Assembly: GCA_050173345.1 (NCBI GenBank)
Contig: JBFXKW010000002.1
Location: forward strand, 558,001 to 622,000
Direction: 5' to 3'
DNA from: SHWC01 sp050173345
GTDB lineage: Bacteria > Pseudomonadota > Alphaproteobacteria > UBA828
DNA length: 64,000 nt
This document shows positions 28,101 through 35,113 of this stretch, one piece after another (positions within the stretch are counted from its first letter, which is position 1; every line of letters begins with the position of its first letter). The notes under the pieces were generated by a model that was given only the letters and a program-made list of their open reading frames with translations, was not told the origin of the DNA and searched no databases. The position numbers and the translations under genes were made by a program.

Positions 28101-28306
28101 ACGACAATGTCTATGCCGTCACGGAAATCGTCGGGTCCTCGAAGGAGTCGATGGAGGACGCCATCAGAAGCGCGGTCGCGACCGCCTCGAAAACGCTCAG
28201 GAACCTCGAATGGTTCGAGGTGACGGAGACGCGCGGCTATATCGAGAAAGACCGCGTTGCCTATTTCCAGGTCATGCTGAAGATAGGCTTCAGATACGAC
28301 AAGTGA
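28097..28306 (+). CDS. Dodecin family flavin-binding protein
   Basis: 69 residues, matching dodecin along its whole length (VYAVTEIVGSSKESMEDAI, ASKTLRNLEWFEVTETRG, YFQVMLKIGF). The tryptophan of NLEWFEV is the residue that stacks on flavin in characterised dodecins. Dodecins form hollow 12-mers that store riboflavin or FMN, or bind CoA in some bacteria. Start fixed by ATGA overlap with the MgtC gene. Dodecins are common members of stress regulons, in keeping with the nearby EcfG island. Confidence 0.95.
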   Translation: MNDNVYAVTEIVGSSKESMEDAIRSAVATASKTLRNLEWFEVTETRGYIEKDRVAYFQVMLKIGFRYDK

Positions 28307-28364
28307 ACGAGCCGAGGCGATGGCGTGACATCGCGGCGAGCGCCGCCGCGCTCCCGCGTTCCGC

Positions 28365-28541
28365 TTACTGGCGAGGCGGGCGCCCCCGCATCAGTCCCAT
28401 CAGCAACGAGACCGCGACCAGCACGAGCGCGATGACGAAGATGATCTTGGCGAACTCCATCGAGGTCGCCGCCACGGCGCCGAAGCCGAGCAGGCCGGAA
28501 ATCAGGGCGATCAACAGGAACACCGCGGCCAGGACGAACAT
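28365..28541 (-). CDS. DUF1328 small membrane protein (YtjA-like)
   Basis: 58 residues with two membrane helices (about 2-22 and 31-51), the layout of DUF1328 proteins (LIALISGLLGFGAVA, FAKIIFVIALVLVAVSLL). Function unknown; the family is frequently induced by stress. RBS GGGAGA lies 8 bases upstream of the ATG. An EcfG-type promoter (28615-28639, minus strand) lies about 75 bp upstream, so it is probably under general stress control. Convergent with dodecin. Confidence 0.88.
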   Translation of the reverse strand: MFVLAAVFLLIALISGLLGFGAVAATSMEFAKIIFVIALVLVAVSLLMGLMRGRPPRQ

Positions 28542-28614
28542 ACCGCTTTCTCCCGCCTGAACATCGGGCGGAGCCTCGTGCGTTCGGGGTATCGCGCTCC
28601 GCCATCCACCTCCC

Positions 28615-28639
28615 AACGCTCCGGATGGAGCATCGTTCC
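28615..28639 (-). promoter_or_regulatory. EcfG-type promoter for the DUF1328 gene
   Basis: On the minus strand: -35 GGAAC (28639-28635), 16-base spacer, -10 CGTT (28618-28615). It matches the alphaproteobacterial EcfG consensus GGAAC-N16/17-CGTT exactly and lies about 75 bp before the start codon. It is one half of a divergent pair with the promoter at 28699. Confidence 0.78.
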
Positions 28640-28698
28640 AACCAGATTCTCCGCTGGCGGCGCCGCGAGCGGATCGCCACCAGCCTCGGTGTTGCTTC

Positions 28699-28723
28699 GG
28701 AACACTCGGATGGCTGCCGCGTT
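28699..28723 (+). promoter_or_regulatory. EcfG-type promoter for the lipoprotein-SYLF pair
   Basis: -35 GGAAC (28699-28703), 16-base spacer, -10 CGTT (28720-28723), about 75 bp upstream of the lipoprotein ATG. Exact consensus match and divergent from the previous site. Confidence 0.78.
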
Positions 28724-28798
28724 TTCCTCGTATCGGATCGAAGCAAGCGCGGGCCGGACAATGGGCCTTGCGAAAGTGGCTTCGGAAGGAGGAATCAC

Positions 28799-29047
28799 AT
28801 GTTGATGCGTTCGTTGATGGCTGCGGGCCTACTCCTCGCAATCGCCGGCTTGGCGGCGTGCGGTAGTACCACGGGCGACCGCGCGGCGAGCGGCGGCGCG
28901 CTCGGTGCCGGCGTCGGCGCTGCAGGCGCCGCGATCACCGGCGGCAGCCTGCTCGGCGGCGCGCTGATCGGCGGCGCAGCGGGCGCGGCGGCCGGCGCGC
29001 TCACCGATGAAGACGACATCGATCTCGGCGACCCGATCTGGCGGTGA
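28799..29047 (+). CDS. Small glycine-zipper lipoprotein
   Basis: 82 residues. Signal peptide with lipobox LAAC (C21). The mature part is dominated by a Gly/Ala zipper (GALGAGVGAAGAA, GGALIGGAAGAAAGAL), as in YMGG/OmpA-like small envelope lipoproteins, and ends in an acidic tail. Probably anchored in the outer membrane. A strong RBS (GGAAGGAGG) precedes the ATG by 8 bases. Under the EcfG-type promoter at 28699. The SYLF gene follows 62 bp downstream on the same strand. Confidence 0.85.
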   Translation: MLMRSLMAAGLLLAIAGLAACGSTTGDRAASGGALGAGVGAAGAAITGGSLLGGALIGGAAGAAAGALTDEDDIDLGDPIWR

Positions 29048-29109
29048 CGCGGCAGCTCGATCCTCGCACCGCCTCCTCGTCAACCGACGTGAATGAATGG
29101 GAGAGACCC

Positions 29110-29811
29110 ATGAGCTTGATTGGAACCGTGCGTCCCAAGGTGCTGTGCTCGCTGGGCGCCATGGCCGCGATCGGCGGCCTCATGGTCGCGGCCTCGGCGC
29201 AGGCCCAGGAGCGGGAGCAGAACCTGCTCAACGATGCACAGGCCACCCTGGTCGACTTCAAGAACGACGAGGAGTTCCCCGGCTTCGAGAGCCAGCTTGC
29301 CAAGGCCAAGGCCGTGCTGGTCGTGCCCTCGCTGACCAAGGCATCCTTCATCGTGGGCGGCGAAGGCGGCAGCGGCGTTCTGCTGGCGCGCGACGGCTCC
29401 GAGGTGGGATGGAGCTATCCGGCGTTCTACAAGGTGACCGCCGGCAGCGTCGGCTTGCAGATCGGCGCCCAGGAGGCCGAGACCGTCTTCATGATCATGA
29501 CGGAGGAAGGCTTGCGGAAACTGATGAGCGACGAGCACAAGCTCGGCGTCGATGCGGGCGCAGCCGTGGTCGACGCGGGCAGCGGCGTTGAGGGCTCGAC
29601 CACCACCAACCTCGGCGGCGACATCGTCGCCTATGCCCGCTCGGAGGGGCTCTATCTCGGCGCCTCGTTCGAAGGCGCGGTGGTCTCGCCCGACGAAGCG
29701 GCCAACCAGGCCTATTACGGCGCCAACGCCACGCCAGAAGCCATCCTCGCGGATGCCGGCGTGCAGAACGCGGCGGCGGACCCGCTACGTGCCGTGCTCA
29801 AAGGTAGCTGA
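29110..29811 (+). CDS. Secreted SYLF (YSC84-like) lipid-binding protein
   Basis: 233 residues. Signal peptide ending SAQA (about 1-32), then a SYLF/Ysc84 domain (AKAVLVVPSLTKASFIVGGEGGSGVLL, YKVTAGSVGLQIGAQEAETVF, GVDAGAAVVDAGSGVEG, GGDIVAYARSEGLYLGASFEGAVVSPD). SYLF domains bind phosphoinositides in eukaryotes; bacterial members are periplasmic and uncharacterised. Start at ATG 29110 with GGGAGAG RBS. Probably co-transcribed with the lipoprotein under EcfG control, and followed by a clear terminator. Confidence 0.9.
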   Translation: MSLIGTVRPKVLCSLGAMAAIGGLMVAASAQAQEREQNLLNDAQATLVDFKNDEEFPGFESQLAKAKAVLVVPSLTKASFIVGGEGGSGVLLARDGSEVGWSYPAFYKVTAGSVGLQIGAQEAETVFMIMTEEGLRKLMSDEHKLGVDAGAAVVDAGSGVEGSTTTNLGGDIVAYARSEGLYLGASFEGAVVSPDEAANQAYYGANATPEAILADAGVQNAAADPLRAVLKGS

Positions 29812-29831
29812 TCGCCTTTGATCGACGGCAC

Positions 29832-29875
29832 GGCCGTGACGCGGACCAACCTCCCCGCGTCACGGCCTTTTCTTT
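29832..29875 (+). terminator. Rho-independent terminator after the SYLF gene
   Basis: Perfect 13-bp stem GGCCGTGACGCGG / CCGCGTCACGGCC with a 10-base loop, followed by TTTTCTTT. It lies 20 bp after the SYLF stop and directly before the stop of the convergent kinase gene. Confidence 0.93.
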
Positions 29876-29898
29876 AGTTGCCGGGGAATCGGCGTACG

Positions 29899-31647
29899 TC
29901 AGGCAAGGCTCGGAATATCGAGCCGGATGGTGGTTCCCGCGGAAGCGGTGACCGAGAGCGTACCGCCGAGCTGGCGCGCAATGCCCTCCATCAGCGTGCT
30001 GCCAAGCCCCTTGCCCGCCCTATCCTCCGGCGCCGGCAGGTCGAAGCCGATGCCGTCATCCGCGATGGTCAGCACGGCGCCGCCCTCCGGCCGCTCGTCC
30101 AGCCGAACCGTTATGCTGCCGCGGGCGCGGCCGACGAAGGCGTGCCGATAGGCGTTGGTCACGGCTTCGATCACCATCATGGCAAGGGCGATGGCGACCT
30201 CGGGCGAGACCTTCAGGGACGGCATCTCGATGGTGAGCGAGATATCCCGATGTCCCTCGCCCACCACGCTGTTCAGTTGCGCGCCCAGGTCGTTGAAGAA
30301 CTGCTTCAGGTCGACGTGAACCAAGTCCTCGGCCTCGTAGACGCTGCGATGGATCAGGGCGAGCGCGTCGATGCGCCGGCGCAGGTCGAACATCGCCGTC
30401 TTGGCGGCGCCGTCGGTCAGGCGCCGCGCCTGCAGGTTGAGCAGGCTCGCGATGATCTGCAGGTTGTTCTTGACCCGATGATGGATCTCCTTGATCAGCA
30501 GCTCGCGCTGGGCCAGCTCGTCCTTGAGCCGGGTGTCGTGCTTCGAGATCGCCTCCATCATCGTCGACATGGAATTGGCGAGGTCGCGCAGCTCCGTGGG
30601 TGCGGCTTCGATGTTCTGGGGCCGGACCGAGTAGCGCCCGGCCGCGTATATCCTCGCGAAGCGCTGCAGGTACACGATCCAGCGGACGAACATCCGGTTC
30701 CCGGCGACCCATGCCGCGAGGATCGTCGCGACGAGGATGAGCACGGGCATGGCGAGGCGGCCGGCCAGTTTCAGCCGGCTCGGGCCGATCACCGATTCCG
30801 TGGAGCGGCCGAGGACGAAGCGGATCTTCTGATTCAAGGGCGGCGTGACGGCGAGCAGCAGCTCCCTGCCGCGGATGTCCTCGGTCCGCATCACCGCGAC
30901 CGAGGAGGCATGGGCCGCCTTGGCCAGATTGATGGGCAGGAGGGCCGGGAAGCCTTCCTCGGCCACCCCTTCCAACGGCAGGGTGTTGCCTTCGCTGTCG
31001 ATCAGCAGGGTGAAGGCGTCTTCGGGGAGGTCGATGTTCGGGGTGCTCGATACCAGCCATTCCCAGCTCACGGTCGCGGCGAGCACGCCGACCACCTCGC
31101 TGTCCTTGCCGCGCAACGGGACCGCTGTGACGATAGCGCGATCGGCGCTCAGCGGGGTCCATACGATATCGCTCGCGACGAACTCGCGGGTCTCGGTGAT
31201 GGTGCGGAACCACGGCAGATTGGAAACGTCGACGCCCTCCCGGTCGGCGGGATAGGCGCAGCGCGCGCGGCCGTCGGCGCCGATGAGCGCCAAGGTGCCG
31301 TACTGCGGCAGCGCGTGGACGACGGCCGCAAGGCTGTCCCGGCAGGCGGGCTGATTGCCGTCGTGCAGGAGCTGCTGCGACGCCAGCGCGGACAGCACCT
31401 CCCGCGTGCCGATGATCAGGTTCTCGTGCTCGTCGGTGACGACCTCGGCGCTGCGCACGAGGTCGCGCTCCAGCAGCGCGATCTCGCGGTGAAAGTCCGA
31501 GACGCTTTGATTGATGCTGAGCGCCGCCGGCGGCGCGATCGCGAGCGTCAGCACCACGATGAGGCGCAGGCGAACCGATCCGGGGACTCTGAAGAGGCGG
31601 GGACAGCGGCCAAGCAGTTCCCGAAGCCGCCGAAAGGCGAGCCCCAC
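29899..31647 (-). CDS. HisKA_2-type sensor histidine kinase of the general stress response
   Basis: 582 residues. Membrane helices at about 26-46 and 299-316 enclose a periplasmic dCache-like sensor (SNLPWFRTITETREFVASDI, VVGVLAATVSWEWL). A HAMP linker follows (317-370), then a HisKA_2 dimerisation domain with phospho-histidine H390 (EIHHRVKNNLQ) and an ATPase domain (EAVTNAYRHAF, DDGIGF, GLGSTLMEGIA). Kinases of this family phosphorylate PhyR, and its position directly after ecfG makes it the likely PhyK. The start is a GTG immediately after the ecfG stop TAG. The sensed signal is unknown. Confidence 0.93.
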   Translation of the reverse strand: MGLAFRRLRELLGRCPRLFRVPGSVRLRLIVVLTLAIAPPAALSINQSVSDFHREIALLERDLVRSAEVVTDEHENLIIGTREVLSALASQQLLHDGNQPACRDSLAAVVHALPQYGTLALIGADGRARCAYPADREGVDVSNLPWFRTITETREFVASDIVWTPLSADRAIVTAVPLRGKDSEVVGVLAATVSWEWLVSSTPNIDLPEDAFTLLIDSEGNTLPLEGVAEEGFPALLPINLAKAAHASSVAVMRTEDIRGRELLLAVTPPLNQKIRFVLGRSTESVIGPSRLKLAGRLAMPVLILVATILAAWVAGNRMFVRWIVYLQRFARIYAAGRYSVRPQNIEAAPTELRDLANSMSTMMEAISKHDTRLKDELAQRELLIKEIHHRVKNNLQIIASLLNLQARRLTDGAAKTAMFDLRRRIDALALIHRSVYEAEDLVHVDLKQFFNDLGAQLNSVVGEGHRDISLTIEMPSLKVSPEVAIALAMMVIEAVTNAYRHAFVGRARGSITVRLDERPEGGAVLTIADDGIGFDLPAPEDRAGKGLGSTLMEGIARQLGGTLSVTASAGTTIRLDIPSLA

Positions 31648-32277
31648 CTAGGGCCCCGTCGATCGCGACGCCGTCGCCCTGGCTTTGACGGCGCCCCCGG
31701 ACGTTTCTCCGAACTCCGCCAGCGAAGGGCTGCCGTCTTCATCCGCTGGTTCGAAATGGGCGATCAGCGTGCGGCGCGCGCGCGACACCCGGCTCTTGAT
31801 CGTGCCCACCGCGCAGCCGCAGATGACGGCCGCCTCCTCGTAGCTGCATCCGCTCGCGCCGACGAGGATGAGCGCCTCGCGCTGTTCGGCCGGAAGCAGG
31901 GCGAGCGCGCGGCGCAGGTCGCGCAATTCCAGATGATCCTGCTGGGCGGCCGGCACCGAAAGGCTGTTGGCATACGCGCCGTCGGGATCTTCCACGTCCC
32001 GCTTGTGGCGGCGGAGCTCCGAATAGAAGCCGTTGCGGAGGATCGTGAAGAGCCACGCCTTCATGTTCGTGCCGGGCGTGAAGCTCTGCTTGTTCGCCCA
32101 CGCCTTCAGGAGGGTGTCCTGCGTGAGATCGTCGGCGCGCGCCGCGTCGCCGCAGAGCGAACGCGCGAAGGCACGCAGCGCCGGCAATTGCTTCAGCAGC
32201 TCGGTCTTGAAGTCCGGCGCAGGACTCGCACCGTGCACAGCGTCGTCCGGCTGACGATTTCGCATGGATGCGCCCAT
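31648..32277 (-). CDS. ecfG: EcfG-type RNA polymerase sigma factor
   Basis: 209 residues. Sigma region 2 (about 30-95, ARADDLTQDTLLKAW, KAWLFTILRNGFYSELRRH) and region 4 (about 125-180, LPAEQREALILVGASGCSYEEAA, GTIKSRVSRARRTL) without region 3, the ECF layout. RDVEDPDG-type linker residues and placement beside nepR and phyR identify it as EcfG (ECF15). It directs transcription of general stress genes from GGAAC-N16/17-CGTT promoters and is sequestered by NepR until PhyR is phosphorylated. The C-terminal tail of about 25 residues is low complexity. An internal ATG at 32265 is an alternative start. Probably co-transcribed with nepR (25 bp gap) and the kinase. Confidence 0.95.
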   Translation of the reverse strand: MGASMRNRQPDDAVHGASPAPDFKTELLKQLPALRAFARSLCGDAARADDLTQDTLLKAWANKQSFTPGTNMKAWLFTILRNGFYSELRRHKRDVEDPDGAYANSLSVPAAQQDHLELRDLRRALALLPAEQREALILVGASGCSYEEAAVICGCAVGTIKSRVSRARRTLIAHFEPADEDGSPSLAEFGETSGGAVKARATASRSTGP

Positions 32278-32302
32278 TCTTGGTAGCTAGGGCCCGCCTG
32301 GG

Positions 32303-32581
32303 CTATTTGCCCTCGCGCTCCTTCCGGTCCAACTCCTCCAATAGTTCTATGAACGAGTCGGGAATCGGATCCTGAGCGGTATCCTCGTAGAGCTTCTTGA
32401 GGCTGCGGCGCAGCCATTCCTGCTGTTTTTCGTCCGCAGCAGCTACACCTCGCGCCGCCGGCCTGGGCGGCGACGCATCGGACGCACGATGTGCTTCTGT
32501 TTCGGTTTCGGTGGACATGGTGGCTTCATCGCGCGCGTGCGCGGTTCTCCCGCTTGGTTTCGATGTGCGTTTGCCTATCAT
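32303..32581 (-). CDS. nepR: Anti-sigma factor NepR
   Basis: 92 residues from ATG 32581, chosen because GGAG lies 10 bases upstream; ATG 32518 would give 71 residues. The C-terminal half has the NepR helices (WLRRSLKKLYEDTAQDPIPDSF, IELLEELDRKE) with the conserved pattern of the family, while the N-terminal half is disordered and charged. NepR binds EcfG and holds it inactive; phosphorylated PhyR strips it off. Preceded by an EcfG-type promoter, giving autoregulation. Confidence 0.9.
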   Translation of the reverse strand: MIGKRTSKPSGRTAHARDEATMSTETETEAHRASDASPPRPAARGVAAADEKQQEWLRRSLKKLYEDTAQDPIPDSFIELLEELDRKEREGK

Positions 32582-32656
32582 GGCGAACGTCTCCGATCGT
32601 CGCCCGCGCGGCGTCTCGGCCTTAAAAGCGCCATGTTCACCGCCGGTTCTGCCCAA

Positions 32657-32681
32657 ACGTGCAAGCCGATCAATGGTTCCG
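32657..32681 (-). promoter_or_regulatory. EcfG-type promoter for nepR-ecfG
   Basis: On the minus strand: GGAAC (32681-32677), 16-base spacer, CGTT (32660-32657), about 75 bp upstream of the chosen nepR start. Exact match to the EcfG consensus, as expected for autoregulation of the locus. Confidence 0.82.
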
Positions 32682-32688
32682 AACTATG

Positions 32689-32713
32689 GAACTTTTTTGA
32701 TACCGCGACGTTA
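32689..32713 (+). promoter_or_regulatory. EcfG-type promoter for phyR
   Basis: GGAAC (32689-32693), 16-base spacer, CGTT (32710-32713), about 60 bp upstream of phyR. Its -35 lies only 8 bp from the -35 of the divergent nepR promoter, a back-to-back arrangement typical of this locus in Alphaproteobacteria. Confidence 0.85.
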
Positions 32714-32774
32714 ACCGTTGTCAGTCGCCAAAAGCCCGGCGAATCGATCGGCAATCGAGCGATAGAGGTATATC

Positions 32775-33572
32775 ATGAATCGGTCTGAGGTTATTGCGCC
32801 GCATCTCCCCTTCTTGCGCCGCTATGCACGCGCCTTGACCGGTAGTCAGAACAGCGGCGATTCGTATGTGCGGGCCTGCCTGGAGGCCGTGCTCGCGAAT
32901 CCCGAGATTCTATCGGGGGATGTTCAACCGCGGGTTGCCCTCTATCGAGTCTTCCACACGATCTGGGGCTCCGCCGCGGACCCGGCCAAGGCGGCCCTGC
33001 CGGAGAGCGAGGAGGTGCGGACGGCAACCGCGCGGATGGCGCGGCTCGTGCCGGAGCAGCGCCAAGCCCTGCTGCTTTCCGCCCTCGAGGGCTTCAGCGT
33101 CGACGAGATCGCAACCATCCTCGGCAGCAGCCCGCACGAAGTGCGATCGCATGTCAGCGACGCGCTCGCAGACATCGCGCGGGACATCGCGACCGACGTG
33201 CTGATCATCGAGGACGAGCCGGTCATCGCGCTCGATCTTTCGAACATCGTCGAGGAACTCGGCCACCGGGTCACGCACGTCGCCGCAACCCGGAGCGATG
33301 CCGTGAAGGCCGCGCGCAAGCATCGTCCCGGCCTCGTGCTCGCGGACATCCAGCTCGCCGACAACAGCTCCGGCATCGATGCGGTAAAGGACATCCTCGG
33401 CGACGGGCGCGTACCGGTGATCTTCATCACAGCCTATCCGGAACGGCTGCTGACCGGGGAGCGGCCGGAGCCGACCTTCCTGATCACCAAGCCGTTCATG
33501 CCCGATGCCATCAAGGCCGCGGTAAGCCAGGCGCTGTTCCTCTACGCACCGGTCGATGTGGGGAGGAGCTAG
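32775..33572 (+). CDS. phyR: General stress response regulator PhyR
   Basis: 265 residues. N-terminal sigma-like domain (about 1-135) mimicking EcfG regions 2 and 4, then a receiver domain (about 140-260). Receiver residues: acidic E146-D147, phospho-acceptor D191 (LADIQLAD), T219 in the FxTAY motif (FITAYPERLLTG, the FATGUY-type signature) and K239 (ITKPF). On phosphorylation the sigma-like domain is exposed and binds NepR, releasing EcfG. Divergent from nepR-ecfG with its own EcfG-type promoter. Confidence 0.97.
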   Translation: MNRSEVIAPHLPFLRRYARALTGSQNSGDSYVRACLEAVLANPEILSGDVQPRVALYRVFHTIWGSAADPAKAALPESEEVRTATARMARLVPEQRQALLLSALEGFSVDEIATILGSSPHEVRSHVSDALADIARDIATDVLIIEDEPVIALDLSNIVEELGHRVTHVAATRSDAVKAARKHRPGLVLADIQLADNSSGIDAVKDILGDGRVPVIFITAYPERLLTGERPEPTFLITKPFMPDAIKAAVSQALFLYAPVDVGRS

Positions 33573-33624
33573 CGGCTTATCCCGCGTTTCATCCGCGCCC
33601 CGGCGGGCCGCCCAGCCGGCTGAA

Positions 33625-33658
33625 GGATGGGCGTCCGGCACGCCGCAGACGCCCATCC
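33625..33658. terminator. Hairpin between convergent phyR and csbD genes
   Basis: 11-bp stem GGATGGGCGTC / GACGCCCATCC with a 12-base loop between the two stop codons. No T-run on either side, so efficiency as an intrinsic terminator is doubtful, but the position suits a bidirectional transcription barrier. Confidence 0.5.
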
Positions 33659-33665
33659 TCCATCC

Positions 33666-33863
33666 TCAAGCCCGTTTCTCGAAGTCCTTGAGCTGACGCT
33701 CGGCCTCCTCCTTCGCGACGCCGTAGCGCTGCTGGATGCGGCCGACGAACTGGTCGCGCCGCCCCGCAATGACGTCCAGATCGTCATCGGTCAGCCTACC
33801 CCACTGCTCCTTGAGCTTGCCTTTGTATTCGTTCCAGTTGCCTTTGACGATTTCCCAATTCAT
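33666..33863 (-). CDS. CsbD family stress protein
   Basis: 65 residues, full-length match to CsbD (MNWEIVKGNWNEYKGKLK, QWGRLTDDDLDVIAGRRDQF). Small, charged, soluble proteins strongly induced by general stress in many bacteria; molecular function unknown. An EcfG-type promoter with a 17-base spacer lies about 57 bp upstream (33920-33945). Confidence 0.94.
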   Translation of the reverse strand: MNWEIVKGNWNEYKGKLKEQWGRLTDDDLDVIAGRRDQFVGRIQQRYGVAKEEAERQLKDFEKRA

Positions 33864-33919
33864 GGCGCTGCCTCGTGCTTGGTTTGATAGCGCAAGCGGG
33901 CTGCTTGCGCTGGCTCGTT

Positions 33920-33945
33920 AACGAAGAGCCGGCCCAAGGCGTTCC
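33920..33945 (-). promoter_or_regulatory. EcfG-type promoter for csbD
   Basis: On the minus strand: GGAAC (33945-33941), 17-base spacer, CGTTAA (33923-33918). Exact match to consensus boxes, with the same -10 extension as the phyR promoter. Confidence 0.75.
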
Positions 33946-33986
33946 GCTGGCGACACGAACCTGCCAAGGCGCGATGCCTCCGGAAG

Positions 33987-34012
33987 GGAACCGCGGCACG
34001 CGTTTTCACGTT
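33987..34012 (+). promoter_or_regulatory. EcfG-type promoter for the PLD-N/DUF883/YqjE-like genes
   Basis: GGAACC (33987-33992), overall 17-base spacer from GGAAC, CGTT (34009-34012), about 70 bp upstream of the first gene. Divergent from the csbD promoter. Confidence 0.75.
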
Positions 34013-34081
34013 TCGGGTTAGTCAAACATCGCAGCACGCTCGGACAGAGCGTGATTCTACAGGTCTGAAGGAGAGAGGTTC

Positions 34082-34273
34082 ATGGCCATCGGCGGCGGTA
34101 TTCTCGGCTTCATCGTCCTCGTCCTGGATATATGGGCGATCATCACGATCCTCGGCAGCAACGCATCGCCGGTCGCCAAGCTGCTCTGGTGCTTGCTCAT
34201 CATCTTCTTCCCGCTCGTCGGCTTGATCATCTGGCTCATTGCCGGACCGCGCACGCACGCCGTCTTGAGCTGA
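34082..34273 (+). CDS. PLD nuclease N-terminal-type small membrane protein
   Basis: 63 residues with two membrane helices (about 5-27 and 33-55) separated by SNASPVAKLLW, the pattern of the PLDc_N family, found as the N-terminal anchor of cardiolipin synthases or, as here, alone. Function unknown. RBS AAGGAGAG lies 7 bases upstream of the ATG. First gene of a probable EcfG-controlled three-gene unit. Confidence 0.87.
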   Translation: MAIGGGILGFIVLVLDIWAIITILGSNASPVAKLLWCLLIIFFPLVGLIIWLIAGPRTHAVLS

Positions 34274-34332
34274 CCGCGCGGCCATCGACCGGAAGCGCGC
34301 CACCGACAAACGCAAAGACTCGAGGTCACGAA

Positions 34333-34632
34333 ATGGCTGATACCGCCCAACGCGGAAAGACGGAGGAGCTTTCCGAGCAGATCGAAGAGCTCCGCCGCGA
34401 GCTGTCAACGCTGTCCGACATGATGAGCGACATCATCGACACGGCAAAGGGCGATGCCGAAGGCCAGGTCGATGATCTCGTGCGCAAGGGAAAGCGGGCG
34501 ATGCGCTCGGCGGCGCGGAAAGGCAAGGCGGCCATCTCGGGGGTGGAGACCACGATCTCGGACAATCCGTGGGCAAGCGTCGCGGTTGCCTTCGGCCTCG
34601 GCATCGTTCTCGGCCGGTTGCTCCGCCGATAG
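34333..34632 (+). CDS. DUF883 (ElaB/YqjD-like) membrane-anchored protein
   Basis: 99 residues. An N-terminal coiled-coil-like region (about 10-50), a basic middle, and a C-terminal membrane segment (NPWASVAVAFGLGIVLGRLLRR) as in ElaB/YqjD, which are inner-membrane proteins that bind ribosomes in stationary phase in E. coli. Gap of 59 bp from the preceding gene and 7 bp to the next, consistent with one operon. Confidence 0.88.
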   Translation: MADTAQRGKTEELSEQIEELRRELSTLSDMMSDIIDTAKGDAEGQVDDLVRKGKRAMRSAARKGKAAISGVETTISDNPWASVAVAFGLGIVLGRLLRR

Positions 34633-34639
34633 CGCCGTG

Positions 34640-35059
34640 ATGGAGGTGCTGGCCTCGCTCTTGTCGGAACGGCGCGGCGGGGGAGCGCCCATGCGCCAGC
34701 TATCGGTGCGGCTCGCCGCCTACGCCGTCGCCGCTCTTCTGGTGGTTGCGGCGATCGGCTTCCTCGTCGCGGCGCTCTACGAAACCTTCCTTCTGATGAG
34801 CGATCGCATCGCGGCGCCGTTGCTGGTCGCCGCGACGTTGGCGGCGGCGGCAGGGCTCGTCGTGCTCGCGATGTGGGCCGTCAACGCCCGTCGCGAGGCC
34901 GGCGAGCCGAGACGCCGCGAGCAGCCAGGAAAGGAGGAAGCCGATATCGTCTCGTTCGTGAGCGAGATGGGAGCGGCCGTCTCGAATGAGCGGATGGCAC
35001 CGCTCACCGCCGTCGGGCTGGCACTCGCGGCGGGGCTGGTGCGCGGCATGCGCAAATAG
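34640..35059 (+). CDS. YqjE-like (phage holin family) membrane protein
   Basis: 139 residues with two adjacent membrane helices (about 27-50 and 57-82) and a C-terminal amphipathic or hydrophobic segment. Order ElaB/YqjD-like then this protein matches the yqjD-yqjE pair of Enterobacteria, which supports the call despite weak sequence conservation. Function unknown. ATG at 34640 follows the previous stop by 7 bp. Confidence 0.75.
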   Translation: MEVLASLLSERRGGGAPMRQLSVRLAAYAVAALLVVAAIGFLVAALYETFLLMSDRIAAPLLVAATLAAAAGLVVLAMWAVNARREAGEPRRREQPGKEEADIVSFVSEMGAAVSNERMAPLTAVGLALAAGLVRGMRK

Positions 35060-35113
35060 CGAGCGCCCGGCTGCATGCTCCGCGGGCTCGACCGCCCGGA
35101 TGGACACGGACGA

